Of a stretch of 10,059 nucleotides of DNA, positions 1 to 5,931 are shown in pieces. The notes under the pieces were generated by a model that saw nothing but the letters and a program-made list of their open reading frames with translations, searched no databases and was not told where the DNA came from. Both the position numbers and the translations under genes were made by a program. This stretch comes from DATIHT01 sp964348615 (GTDB lineage Bacteria; Patescibacteriota; Microgenomatia; Curtissbacterales; GWA2-41-24): positions 1 to 10,059 of the forward strand of contig CAYGDE010000026.1 in NCBI GenBank assembly GCA_964348615.1. Reading direction: 5' to 3'. Every line of letters begins with the position of its first letter. Position 1 is the stretch's first letter.

Positions 1-744
1 GAGAAAAGCAGTTGGATTTTCATAAATTATTTTAGGGTTTTTAAATAGATTGAAAAAACGCCAAAATCCTGCCTGTTTTTTAAATTCTTCAGGGTATTTT
101 TTTGCATATTTTTGGATATTTTGCGCGTAATAATACTTCTTTTTAATGTCTTGCCAAAATGACATATTTTCGTGGTGGATGATTTTTGATTTAATTCTGG
201 CAAATCGCCCAAATGTCTTGGCGCGGATTGAAAGATCCCAATCTTCTCCCGAGATAAGATTTTCGTCGTAACCACCTAGTTTTAAAACTAAGGATTTTTT
301 AAAAAAACGCGCTGCCTCAATTTGAGAATTTTTATTGCTTAAGGTTTTTTCAAGAGATTTAATCCGGGCTAAAAAGTTGCGGCCTTTTGCAACTTCATCA
401 ATGACAATTCCTGAAATTTTTGCATTTTTTTGCATTTTTTGCCTGCACTCTTTTAAAAGGGTTGGTGAAAGTTCCATATCTGCATCTAAAAACAACACAT
501 ACTGACCGTGGGCTTTTTTGAGGCCAAAGTTTCTTTGAGCGGACCTTTCCGGACCTGATTTGTATACATTCTGTGTATAAACTTTTGCAATCTGCAGCGT
601 GTTGTCTTCTGAGAAGTTATCAACGACGATAATTTCAGCAGGAATTGATTGGGCCTTTATGCTTTTTAGGCATCTTTCGATATTTTCTTGCTCATTTTTG
701 GTGGCAATAATTATGGAAATCGAAGGTATTTTATTTGGGTTCAC
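1..744 (-). CDS. Family 2 glycosyltransferase, C-terminus cut by window edge
   Basis: The reading frame is open from a GTG at 744 to the left edge (248 residues seen). It has a GT-A fold family 2 glycosyltransferase pattern: the nucleotide-binding strand SISIIIATKNEQENI (residues 8-22), EIIVVDNFSEDNTL (37-50), the metal-binding DADM (87-90), GGYDENL (157-163) and the acceptor-side GEDWDL (166-171). Family knowledge says these enzymes move a sugar from a nucleotide-sugar donor to a glycan or lipid acceptor at the inner face of the membrane; the sugar cannot be told from sequence. The GTG start is chosen because an in-frame TAG lies three codons upstream (753-751) and the fold begins directly afterwards. 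No Shine-Dalgarno is seen. The methyltransferase gene ends 35 nt upstream on the same strand, so the two may be co-transcribed. The 3' end, usually carrying membrane-associated helices in such proteins, is outside the window. Confidence 0.9.
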   Translation of the reverse strand, partial: MNPNKIPSISIIIATKNEQENIERCLKSIKAQSIPAEIIVVDNFSEDNTLQIAKVYTQNVYKSGPERSAQRNFGLKKAHGQYVLFLDADMELSPTLLKECRQKMQKNAKISGIVIDEVAKGRNFLARIKSLEKTLSNKNSQIEAARFFKKSLVLKLGGYDENLISGEDWDLSIRAKTFGRFARIKSKIIHHENMSFWQDIKKKYYYAQNIQKYAKKYPEEFKKQAGFWRFFNLFKNPKIIYENPTAFL

Positions 745-779
745 GATCGTCTAAGATGATATCACAAAATTTGTTCCCA

Positions 780-1556
780 CTAGGCTATTTTTTGTGCAGT
801 TCGACCTTTAAGAAGAATAGGGATACCGCTTTTTTTAAAAAAGGTATTTTTGCACCGTGGGCATGAAAGGTTTTTTAGTTCAATTTCTTTTGAATCGAGG
901 CAGTTTGGGCAAATAAAAACTGGTTGTTTGAGAGTAATGTTACTTGGTTTGCCTTGCGCTTTTTTACAAATCGCCCTTATGCCTCCACCTGTTAAGTTTA
1001 AAATTAGAGACATTGGAAAGGTCGATTTTTTATCTTTGGTAATTTTTTTCGTTAGGTTTATGTATGGGATTTCTATTTGTGCTTCAAATGAGTCAAAAGT
1101 CGACAAAGACTTGAGCCAAGTTTTAAGCGGGAACGCTTCTTCCAGGATTCCGTAGTCGACTTCGGATTTTCCGATATGGGAAATGAATGGCAATATTAGA
1201 ACCGCTTTTAAGGCTTTTTCCCAGGTTCTTAGCTTGTTTGGACGTCTCCATAGCTTAATTTGGAAGCCTTGTTTTATGGGTTCTGAGCCAATAAATAAAG
1301 TTCCACCTGGGGCAAGTACACGATATATCTCTTTTAGAATAGGTTTTGGATGAGGGAAATGGTGCAGTGATTCATACACAAAAATAAACGGGATGGAATT
1401 TGATTTGAAAGGAAGGCAATTGGCGTCTGCACAGACAAGAGTTGGGATTTTTTTAAGTTTGAAAGTTTTTGCGAAATACTTGGCCTTTTTTAGTGAATAG
1501 AAAGATAAATCGCAGGCAATGCCATTCGTTTTATATTTGTTTCTAAGATATGAGGA
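780..1556 (-). CDS. SAM-dependent methyltransferase with C-terminal Trm112-like zinc ribbon, N-terminus lost in gap
   Basis: The frame is open from the TAG at 780-782 to the N run, giving 258 visible residues. An internal GTG at 1379 is not the true start, because conserved methyltransferase sequence continues upstream of it: NGIACDLS (the acidic end of strand 2 that contacts SAM), CADANCLPF, then the hydrophobic strand with ESLHHFPHP and EIYRVLAPGGTLFIGSEP. This is the class I (Methyltransf_11-like) layout. Motif I (the GxGxG loop) must lie in the gap. The last ~45 residues look like a separate Trm112/UPF0434-type zinc ribbon: CPNC (visible residues 216-219), CPRC (232-235) and GIPILL (244-249). 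The substrate is unknown; between glycosyltransferases, a sugar or lipid-glycan methylation is a reasonable inference. A candidate real start is the minus-strand ATG at 1695 beyond the gap (MAKIHAASNSGQQ), but the gap length is arbitrary so this cannot be joined. Confidence 0.85.
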   Translation of the reverse strand, partial: SSYLRNKYKTNGIACDLSFYSLKKAKYFAKTFKLKKIPTLVCADANCLPFKSNSIPFIFVYESLHHFPHPKPILKEIYRVLAPGGTLFIGSEPIKQGFQIKLWRRPNKLRTWEKALKAVLILPFISHIGKSEVDYGILEEAFPLKTWLKSLSTFDSFEAQIEIPYINLTKKITKDKKSTFPMSLILNLTGGGIRAICKKAQGKPSNITLKQPVFICPNCLDSKEIELKNLSCPRCKNTFFKKSGIPILLKGRTAQKIA

Positions 1557-1656
1557 NNNNNNNNNNNNNNNNNNNNNNNNNNNNNNNNNNNNNNNNNNNN
1601 NNNNNNNNNNNNNNNNNNNNNNNNNNNNNNNNNNNNNNNNNNNNNNNNNNNNNNNN
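1557..1656. other. Assembly gap (100 N)
   Basis: This is exactly 100 N, the conventional filler for a scaffold gap of unknown size. Frames must not be read across it. It removes motif I and the N-terminus of the methyltransferase and perhaps the promoter of the plus-strand glycosyltransferase gene. Confidence 0.99.
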
Positions 1657-1689
1657 TTTGTTGGCCTGAGTTTGAAGCTGCATGAATTT

Positions 1690-1712
1690 TTGCCATTGTA
1701 CTACAATGGCAA
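1690..1712. repeat. Perfect 11-1-11 palindrome just before a start codon
   Basis: TTGCCATTGTA (1690-1700), one central C, then its exact reverse complement (1702-1712). It ends one base before the ATG of the GT4 gene at 1714, and its left arm contains a minus-strand ATG (1695-1693) that could start the gapped methyltransferase. It could be an operator or a hairpin that hides the start codon. It also lies 33 nt from the assembly gap, so an assembly artefact is not excluded. Confidence 0.75.
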
Positions 1713-1713
1713 T

Positions 1714-2838
1714 ATGCTACAAGTACTTTTAGTTTCCCCGCAAGACCCTGTTGTCCCAGGGGCACTGAAGTTTTTAGTGGGAGGGGAAAATACTTATACG
1801 ACAACACTTCTTAAGTATCCCCCAAAAGGTATAAAGTATGTCCATTTTGAGGAGGCTTTAAAAAGAGGGTTTATTGAATATTTACCAGAAAACAAAATTT
1901 TGGGTTTTTTAGTAAAACTTAGGATTTTGCCGCTTTCTTCAGGGAGCAGATGTTTAAAGTTGAATGCTAAATTTGATCTGGTTCATTGTCACGGTTTTAG
2001 CGTAAAGATTGAACCTTCCAATATTCCTGTCGTTCTTTCGGACTCTTCTTCTAATTATTTATTCCTAAAAGATTATGTCAATTGGCCAGAGTGGAGGATT
2101 AAGCTTGGTTATTTTCTGCGCAAAAATTTGTTTAACTGGTTAGGAGTAATAGATTCTGATACTAACCCAGATGGTGCAAAAAAAGTAATCGTTTTTTCAA
2201 AATTTGCCCAAAAGCTTCATCTAAAGTTGAGAGTGCCCAAAGAGAAACTAGTGGTTGTACAGCCTGGTTTGCAGATTCAAAAAGCCAATTCTTCTGTTGG
2301 GGATGACAAGAGGGTGAATATTTTGTTTGTCGGTACGTGGTTTGAGAGAAAAGGTGGGCGTATTTTATTGGAGGCTTTTGAGAAGTTGTCGAAGAAATTT
2401 TTCAATGTCAGGTTGACGATTGTGGGAGAAGTACCAAATAAGTTGAAAGTTGAAAGTGAAAAGTTGAAAGTTTACAAATATGTTCCGAGAGAAAGGCTAA
2501 TGAGTGAGTTGTTTCCGAAGGCGGATATTTTTGTTTTAGTACCGCCCAAAGTTGAGGGGTATGGTTTTAGTGTTGTTGAAGCTATGTCGTTTGGGATTCC
2601 AGTGATTGTTTCAAACGTTTGCGCGCTTCCAGAGCTTGTGGAGGATGGGAAAAGCGGTTTTGTAGTTAAACCTGGAAGTATTGATGATTTGGTTGAGAAA
2701 ATAGAGCGTCTTGTGGCAAACAAGTCTTTGAGAGAGAAAATGGGGGAGTTGGCAAAGAAAAGATTTGAGCATAACTTTACAGTTGAAAAGTCCAATGAGC
2801 AATTGTTGGAAGTTTTTAAAAATTCCACTTTATCTTGA
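1714..2838 (+). CDS. Family 4 (GT-B) glycosyltransferase
   Basis: A 374-residue GT-B glycosyltransferase of complete family length. The N-terminal Rossmann domain opens with MLQVLLVSP and has the glycine-rich GGENTYTTTLLK (23-34), then FDLVHCHG (87-94). The C-terminal donor domain has ILFVGTWFERKGG (203-215), RLTIVGEVP (233-241), ADIFVLVP (270-277) and the EX7E motif EGYGFSVVE (281-289) followed by AMSFGIPVIVSN, which binds the nucleotide-sugar. The ATG at 1714 is chosen because the family strand begins there; the frame upstream is open into the N run but carries no family sequence. No Shine-Dalgarno is visible; instead a 23-nt palindrome ends one base upstream. Oddly, residues 244-253 are encoded by four 7-bp units. 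The stop TGA overlaps the convergent minus-strand GT4 gene. Likely role is surface glycan assembly; donor and acceptor are unknown. Confidence 0.93.
   Translation: MLQVLLVSPQDPVVPGALKFLVGGENTYTTTLLKYPPKGIKYVHFEEALKRGFIEYLPENKILGFLVKLRILPLSSGSRCLKLNAKFDLVHCHGFSVKIEPSNIPVVLSDSSSNYLFLKDYVNWPEWRIKLGYFLRKNLFNWLGVIDSDTNPDGAKKVIVFSKFAQKLHLKLRVPKEKLVVVQPGLQIQKANSSVGDDKRVNILFVGTWFERKGGRILLEAFEKLSKKFFNVRLTIVGEVPNKLKVESEKLKVYKYVPRERLMSELFPKADIFVLVPPKVEGYGFSVVEAMSFGIPVIVSNVCALPELVEDGKSGFVVKPGSIDDLVEKIERLVANKSLREKMGELAKKRFEHNFTVEKSNEQLLEVFKNSTLS
2443..2470 (+). repeat. Four 7-bp tandem units TTGAAAG inside a coding region
   Basis: Units are TTGAAAG (2443), TTGAAAG (2450), the variant TGAAAAG (2457) and TTGAAAG (2464). 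They encode the loop LKVESEKLKV between the IVGEVP strand and YKYVP of the GT4 enzyme. Three extra units add 21 bp, which keeps the reading frame, so the protein tolerates the array. Confidence 0.85.
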
Positions 2839-3903
2839 GGTAATGAAATTTTTTATGTCTTCGTAGGTATTGTCCCACGAGAATTTTTTTGCAGATTCGA
2901 AGCCATTTTTGGCGATTTTTGATCTTTTGGGCTCGTTTCCCAATAAATCTATGGCTGCTTTGGCAAGTTTTTCCGAGGACTTTTCTACCAGTATGCCGGT
3001 TTTGCCGTTTATTACAGAATCGCGAAGACCGTGCACGTTATATGCAATTGGAATGCAACCTGCTGCACTGGCCTCGGTTGCCACAAGACTCCAACCTTCG
3101 CGGATGGATGGGATTAAGACAACTTTGGCTTTTTGCATCATGCTATTTTTTTGCTTTTCAGAAATAAACCCCTCAAAAGATATTTTATTTTCGAGTTTTA
3201 GTTTTGTTGTTAGGTTTTTAAGATGAGAAGTAAATCTAGGGTTACCCCGGCCGATTATGCAAAGTTTAGTGCTTGGGAAATTTTCTGAAATAGTTTTAAA
3301 GGCTTTTATTGCGTCTTGCGGTCCTTTAACTGGTGAAAGCCTACCTACGAAGAGTATTAAATCCTGTTTGTTAAATGAATTAGTTGGAACAAAATCTAAT
3401 CCTATTTGCGCAATGGCAACTTTTACAAAACCAAGTTTTTGCAAATCTTTTTTTGTTGATTGGGAAATTACCAAAGTCGGGACTTTTTTGTAGAATTTTA
3501 AATAGAAAGACTCCGTAATAAAGCCTAGGAGATTTAGAGGCCAAAATGTTTGGAAAAACCAATACTGGCGGGCAAGCTGATGAATTAGTGCAATCACTTT
3601 TTCCCTGGCGTAAAAAATGCTGAAAAATGGAATGGTGTTTATTTCGTCAATCAGAATATCAAAATTTTTATTTCTTAGATAATAGAGATATGCCCAAAGG
3701 CGACAGGTGATTCTGTTTCCTTGTCTCACAATATCGACCCCCGCTACAAATTCCTTTTTTTTGGCATTTTTAAAAGAAGACGTGAAGATGGTGACTTGAT
3801 GATTATTTTTTGCTAACCTTTTGGCAGTTTCAATAGCAACTTTTTCCGCGCCACCGGAATCCGGGTTTTTAATGTCGCGCCACGAGAGCCAAAGTATACG
3901 CAT
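2830..3903 (-). CDS. Family 4 (GT-B) glycosyltransferase
   Basis: A complete 357-residue GT-B enzyme. It starts MRILWLSWRD with the donor/acceptor-cleft GGAEKVAIETAKRLA (17-31), followed by FDILIDEINTIPFF (81-94). The C-terminal domain has LILFVGRLSPVKGPQDAIKAF (182-202), KLCIIGRG (213-220), VVLIPSIREGW and the EX7E motif EGWSLVATE (269-277), then HGLRDSVINGKTGILV, all typical of GT4 mannosyl/glucosyltransferases. It is the last gene of the minus-strand cluster, 28 nt after the Dpm1-like GT2 gene. The ATG at 3903 is the natural start; no Shine-Dalgarno is seen. The TAA at 2830-2832 lies inside the end of the plus-strand GT4 gene (9-nt convergent overlap), so there is no room for a terminator hairpin outside coding sequence. 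Sugar specificity is not readable. Confidence 0.94.
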   Translation of the reverse strand: MRILWLSWRDIKNPDSGGAEKVAIETAKRLAKNNHQVTIFTSSFKNAKKKEFVAGVDIVRQGNRITCRLWAYLYYLRNKNFDILIDEINTIPFFSIFYAREKVIALIHQLARQYWFFQTFWPLNLLGFITESFYLKFYKKVPTLVISQSTKKDLQKLGFVKVAIAQIGLDFVPTNSFNKQDLILFVGRLSPVKGPQDAIKAFKTISENFPSTKLCIIGRGNPRFTSHLKNLTTKLKLENKISFEGFISEKQKNSMMQKAKVVLIPSIREGWSLVATEASAAGCIPIAYNVHGLRDSVINGKTGILVEKSSEKLAKAAIDLLGNEPKRSKIAKNGFESAKKFSWDNTYEDIKNFITSR

Positions 3904-3931
3904 AAGTTACTTGAATTATATCTGATGCAGC

Positions 3932-4762
3932 TTATATTTGAGCTTTTTGGAAGAGATTTGCCGAAAGAGTATCAATTTCGAATTGGTTTTTGGGATCATC
4001 GTAATACTTAAGCAAGTATTTTCTGTAGAAGATTGCGGCAGTATCTACGAGTATTTTAAAAATAGATGTAACACGTATTGTTGATGAGAAATTATAGTTT
4101 AGTGTAATAGGTGCTTCTTTGACACTGTAGCCTAACATATTGGCGACAACTAGAAGTTCTAGGTCAAAAGCAAATTGCTTGACTACAAGTCTTGGGAAAC
4201 ATTCGGAAAGAACCTCTCTTTTGAATATTTTTAAACCTACCTGGGTATCTTTAACGTTCAGCCTAAAAAGACTTCTTATTAGTATTTGGTAACTTAGGCT
4301 CATAAACCTGCGAACGATAGGGTATTTAACCTTGGAGAGCGGATGGCGTTTGGAGCCAATTTGGATGTCGGTGTTTGCAGACTGGAAGGTGTTAATAAAA
4401 GCAGGCAGGTTTTCAATTGTTAAATCCAAATCGGCATCGGCAAACAAAACAAGATCTCCCATGCTTTTTTTAAATCCGAAGTAAAGAGCAAAACCTTTGC
4501 CCTGGTTGAGATTGTATGAATAAACTTTTATGCGGTGGGTATTGCCATTGAAACGTTTACTCCTTACGGCTTCTCTAAGAGTTTTGTCTTTCGATGCGTC
4601 GTCGACCACTATTATTTCCCAATCAAAGGCGGTTTTTCGCAGTATTTTGTGGTATCTGGAAACGACATTGAAAACTTCACTGTCCTTATTGTAGGCGGGG
4701 ATAATAACAGAAAGTGTTCGGCTGTGGGGCATATGTTTAGTATTGGCTGTTTTTAAATTCAT
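3932..4762 (-). CDS. Dpm1-like polyprenyl-phosphate family 2 glycosyltransferase
   Basis: Encodes 276 residues of the dolichyl/polyprenyl-phosphate mannose/glucose synthase type. Motifs in order: LSVIIPAYN (17-25), IIVVDDASKDKT (50-61), NQGKGFAL (86-93), the catalytic DADLD (109-113), IGSKR, DTQVGLKIFKREV (172-184) and FAFDLELLVVA (197-207). The DTQ-GxK and FD-ELL signatures are those of Dpm1-like enzymes rather than general GT2s. These transfer a sugar from a nucleotide donor to a membrane polyprenyl phosphate, giving the donor used by GT-C enzymes outside the membrane. No transmembrane tail is present, so membrane attachment would be peripheral. ATG 4762 starts 2 nt after the sortase stop; an upstream TTG at 4768 and an internal ATG at 4732 are alternatives. 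Its place behind a sortase and a Ser/Pro-rich secreted protein suggests surface protein glycosylation, which is inference. Confidence 0.92.
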   Translation of the reverse strand: MNLKTANTKHMPHSRTLSVIIPAYNKDSEVFNVVSRYHKILRKTAFDWEIIVVDDASKDKTLREAVRSKRFNGNTHRIKVYSYNLNQGKGFALYFGFKKSMGDLVLFADADLDLTIENLPAFINTFQSANTDIQIGSKRHPLSKVKYPIVRRFMSLSYQILIRSLFRLNVKDTQVGLKIFKREVLSECFPRLVVKQFAFDLELLVVANMLGYSVKEAPITLNYNFSSTIRVTSIFKILVDTAAIFYRKYLLKYYDDPKNQFEIDTLSANLFQKAQI

Positions 4763-4764
4763 TG

Positions 4765-5343
4765 TCAAGTTTTAGGATATGAAATAATAACTAGGCGTTT
4801 TTCGTCAAAGGAGCCGTCACACGTGTAGAGCGTTAACTGCTGTTTGTCGGAAATTATCGCATCAACATCTTCAGGCGTGACATTTCGCATTTGGGCGACT
4901 TCAAAAATAAAGTTTTTCTGGTCTGACTTTACAATTATTTCATCCCCAATTTTTAATTTGGTCAGACCTCCAAATAGGTGAATTCTGTTATGGCCGTAAA
5001 TTATCACATTTCCGTTTTCAAGGGTTTCGGATGTTGTTAGCCAGGAGACTTTATCGTCGTAAAGAGTCCATTTATTATTGGTAATAATTCCAGGCGCAAC
5101 CTCAAGGTCTAGATTTGCAGCTGGAATTTTGATTTCTGTTGGAAGGTAGATTTCTTTTTCGGGAGTTTTTGCCGCGATTTGGGCCTTAAGCTGTGCAGTT
5201 GTTGCTTGAGGAGTAGGGTTTGGCTCTTTTGGTTTTATACTTTTTACGAACGTTGAGGGGTAGAGTTTAAGTGCAAGAAGCCCGACAATTGCTGCGGACA
5301 TTCCAAATACAGTTAGTTGTAGGACGAAATCATTCTTGGGCAC
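4765..5343 (-). CDS. Sortase (class D/E/F-like transpeptidase)
   Basis: A 192-residue membrane-anchored sortase. An N-terminal signal anchor (about residues 7-27, LQLTVFGMSAAIVGLLALKL) is followed by a Pro/Thr/Ala linker (36-66) and the beta-barrel catalytic domain. The catalytic triad is readable: His118 in VIIYGHNR, Cys175 in LTLYTCDG, Arg183 in DEKRLVIIS. Sortases cleave a C-terminal sorting signal and join the protein to a cell-surface amine. The start is the GTG at 5343, overlapping the last 14 nt of the upstream Ser/Pro-rich gene; starting at the next ATG (5301) would cut the membrane anchor. The stop TGA lies 2 nt before the next gene, so substrate, sortase and GT2 look like one translationally linked unit. 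The exact class is uncertain; small size and the TCDG motif fit classes D to F better than A or B. Confidence 0.92.
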   Translation of the reverse strand: MPKNDFVLQLTVFGMSAAIVGLLALKLYPSTFVKSIKPKEPNPTPQATTAQLKAQIAAKTPEKEIYLPTEIKIPAANLDLEVAPGIITNNKWTLYDDKVSWLTTSETLENGNVIIYGHNRIHLFGGLTKLKIGDEIIVKSDQKNFIFEVAQMRNVTPEDVDAIISDKQQLTLYTCDGSFDEKRLVIISYPKT

Positions 5344-5662
5344 TCTTTGCAGTTTTAATAACTAGAAGGAATGAACCGATTCCGATTATGCTTGCAATTA
5401 CCCATTTGGCAATTTCCCGCTCTTTGCTGGTTTCACCAAGTGCGGTTGTTTCTCCAAGGACCTCTTCTTTAGTTGTTCCACCTACATCGGGGGAAGATGC
5501 AGGAGAAGCTGATGGTGAAGGTGATGGACTGGCACTTTCTGAAGGGCTGGGTGTTGGGGTTGCTGTGGGGGAAGGAGATGCATCTTGCGCAAAGGCTGGT
5601 GCCGAGGTTGCTATTAATGCGGATGCTAGGGCAAGTGCAGTTGCTGCTTCCTTAATTTTCAT
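5330..5662 (-). CDS. Small secreted Ser/Pro-rich membrane-anchored protein, likely sortase partner
   Basis: A 110-residue protein with four parts: a signal peptide (1-25) ending in the clear AFA|QD cleavage site; a low-complexity Ser/Pro/Thr/Ala stretch (28-58); a short polar linker with VLGETTALGETSKERE (68-83); and one hydrophobic segment WVIASIIGIGSFLLVI (87-102) followed by the basic tail KTAKSAQE. The tail architecture is that of a sortase sorting signal, but there is no LPxTG; the repeated LGET (69-72 and 75-78) is the nearest candidate. The gene overlaps the sortase gene by 14 nt, the usual arrangement of a dedicated substrate. Ser/Thr-Pro-rich stalks are common targets of O-glycosylation, and glycosyltransferases follow in the same cluster. 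ATG 5662 is preferred over the in-frame TTG at 5668. It could instead be a plain bitopic membrane protein. No known family is recognised. Confidence 0.82.
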   Translation of the reverse strand: MKIKEAATALALASALIATSAPAFAQDASPSPTATPTPSPSESASPSPSPSASPASSPDVGGTTKEEVLGETTALGETSKEREIAKWVIASIIGIGSFLLVIKTAKSAQE

Positions 5663-5706
5663 TATCAATTTACATTAAAGGACTTTTTTGAAAATTGCAA
5701 GTGGTT

Positions 5707-5718
5707 TGAAAAACTATA
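5707..5718 (-). promoter_or_regulatory. Probable promoter -10 core of the Ser/Pro-rich protein-sortase unit
   Basis: On the minus strand the sequence reads GGTATAGTTTTT with TATAGT at 5718-5713, about 50 nt before the ATG at 5662. No good -35 box is found at 16-18 nt. The same 12-mer occurs in the opposite direction upstream of GAPDH, which raises confidence in both. Confidence 0.5.
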
Positions 5719-5726
5719 CCGTTTAA

Positions 5727-5750
5727 CATTTAAAAAAACGCTCGACTGGA
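5727..5750 (+). repeat. Intergenic 24-nt repeat, copy 1
   Basis: An A-rich run followed by ACGCTCGACTGGA. It matches positions 8461-8484 at 22 of 24 bases in the same orientation. Both copies are in spacers upstream of plus-strand genes. Function is unknown. In this copy GCTC-GACTG-GAGC can form a 4-bp hairpin. Confidence 0.75.
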
Positions 5751-5822
5751 GCTGAATACTAAACTCGATAATTTATATCCGTCTCACTCAAGATTCCGTC
5801 GGCACCATATCTCTTTTTTTAA

Positions 5823-5839
5823 CTCGATTGACAACAATC
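5823..5839 (+). repeat. CTCGATTGA...CAATC hairpin element, copy 1
   Basis: GATTG (5826-5830) and CAATC (5835-5839) pair around the loop ACAA. The element resembles 9960-9982 in front of the tRNA gene, which has the same CTCGATTGA start and ACAATC end with a longer loop. Each stem alone is short and could be chance; the shared pattern in two spacers is the reason to list it. Confidence 0.4.
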
Positions 5840-5876
5840 ATACAGCCGACTTCATCATGTTTTTAAAATGCAAATC

Positions 5877-5889
5877 TGGTATAGTTTTT
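5877..5889 (+). promoter_or_regulatory. Probable extended -10 promoter of the GAPDH gene
   Basis: TG (5877-5878), one base, then TATAGT (5880-5885), an extended -10 arrangement that can work with a poor -35. Transcription would begin near 5892, giving a leader of about 40 nt before the ATG at 5932. The core GGTATAGTTTTT is repeated on the minus strand at 5718-5707. Confidence 0.55.
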
Positions 5890-5931
5890 GCTGTTGACGG
5901 TAAGTGGGTAAACCATAGAAAATAGATAATA

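Noticed and set aside
27..275. Minus-strand open frame of 82 codons
   Set aside because: It lies in another frame of the partial GT2 gene, which has clear family motifs; it shows no domain of its own.
1490..1807. Open frame on the minus strand read across the N run
   Set aside because: It exists only because N is translated as X; the gap length is arbitrary. Only the ATG at 1695 with the next 13 residues is kept, as a possible methyltransferase start.
5271..5678. Plus-strand open frame of 135 codons opposite the sortase pair
   Set aside because: Its long Gly/Ala/Val/Glu-rich run is the complement of the Ser/Pro-rich coding repeat; the minus-strand product has signal peptide, cleavage site and membrane anchor.
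5799..5819. Terminator at the T-run 5813-5819
   Set aside because: Only a 3-bp CCG/CGG pairing is available upstream and no plus-strand gene ends nearby.
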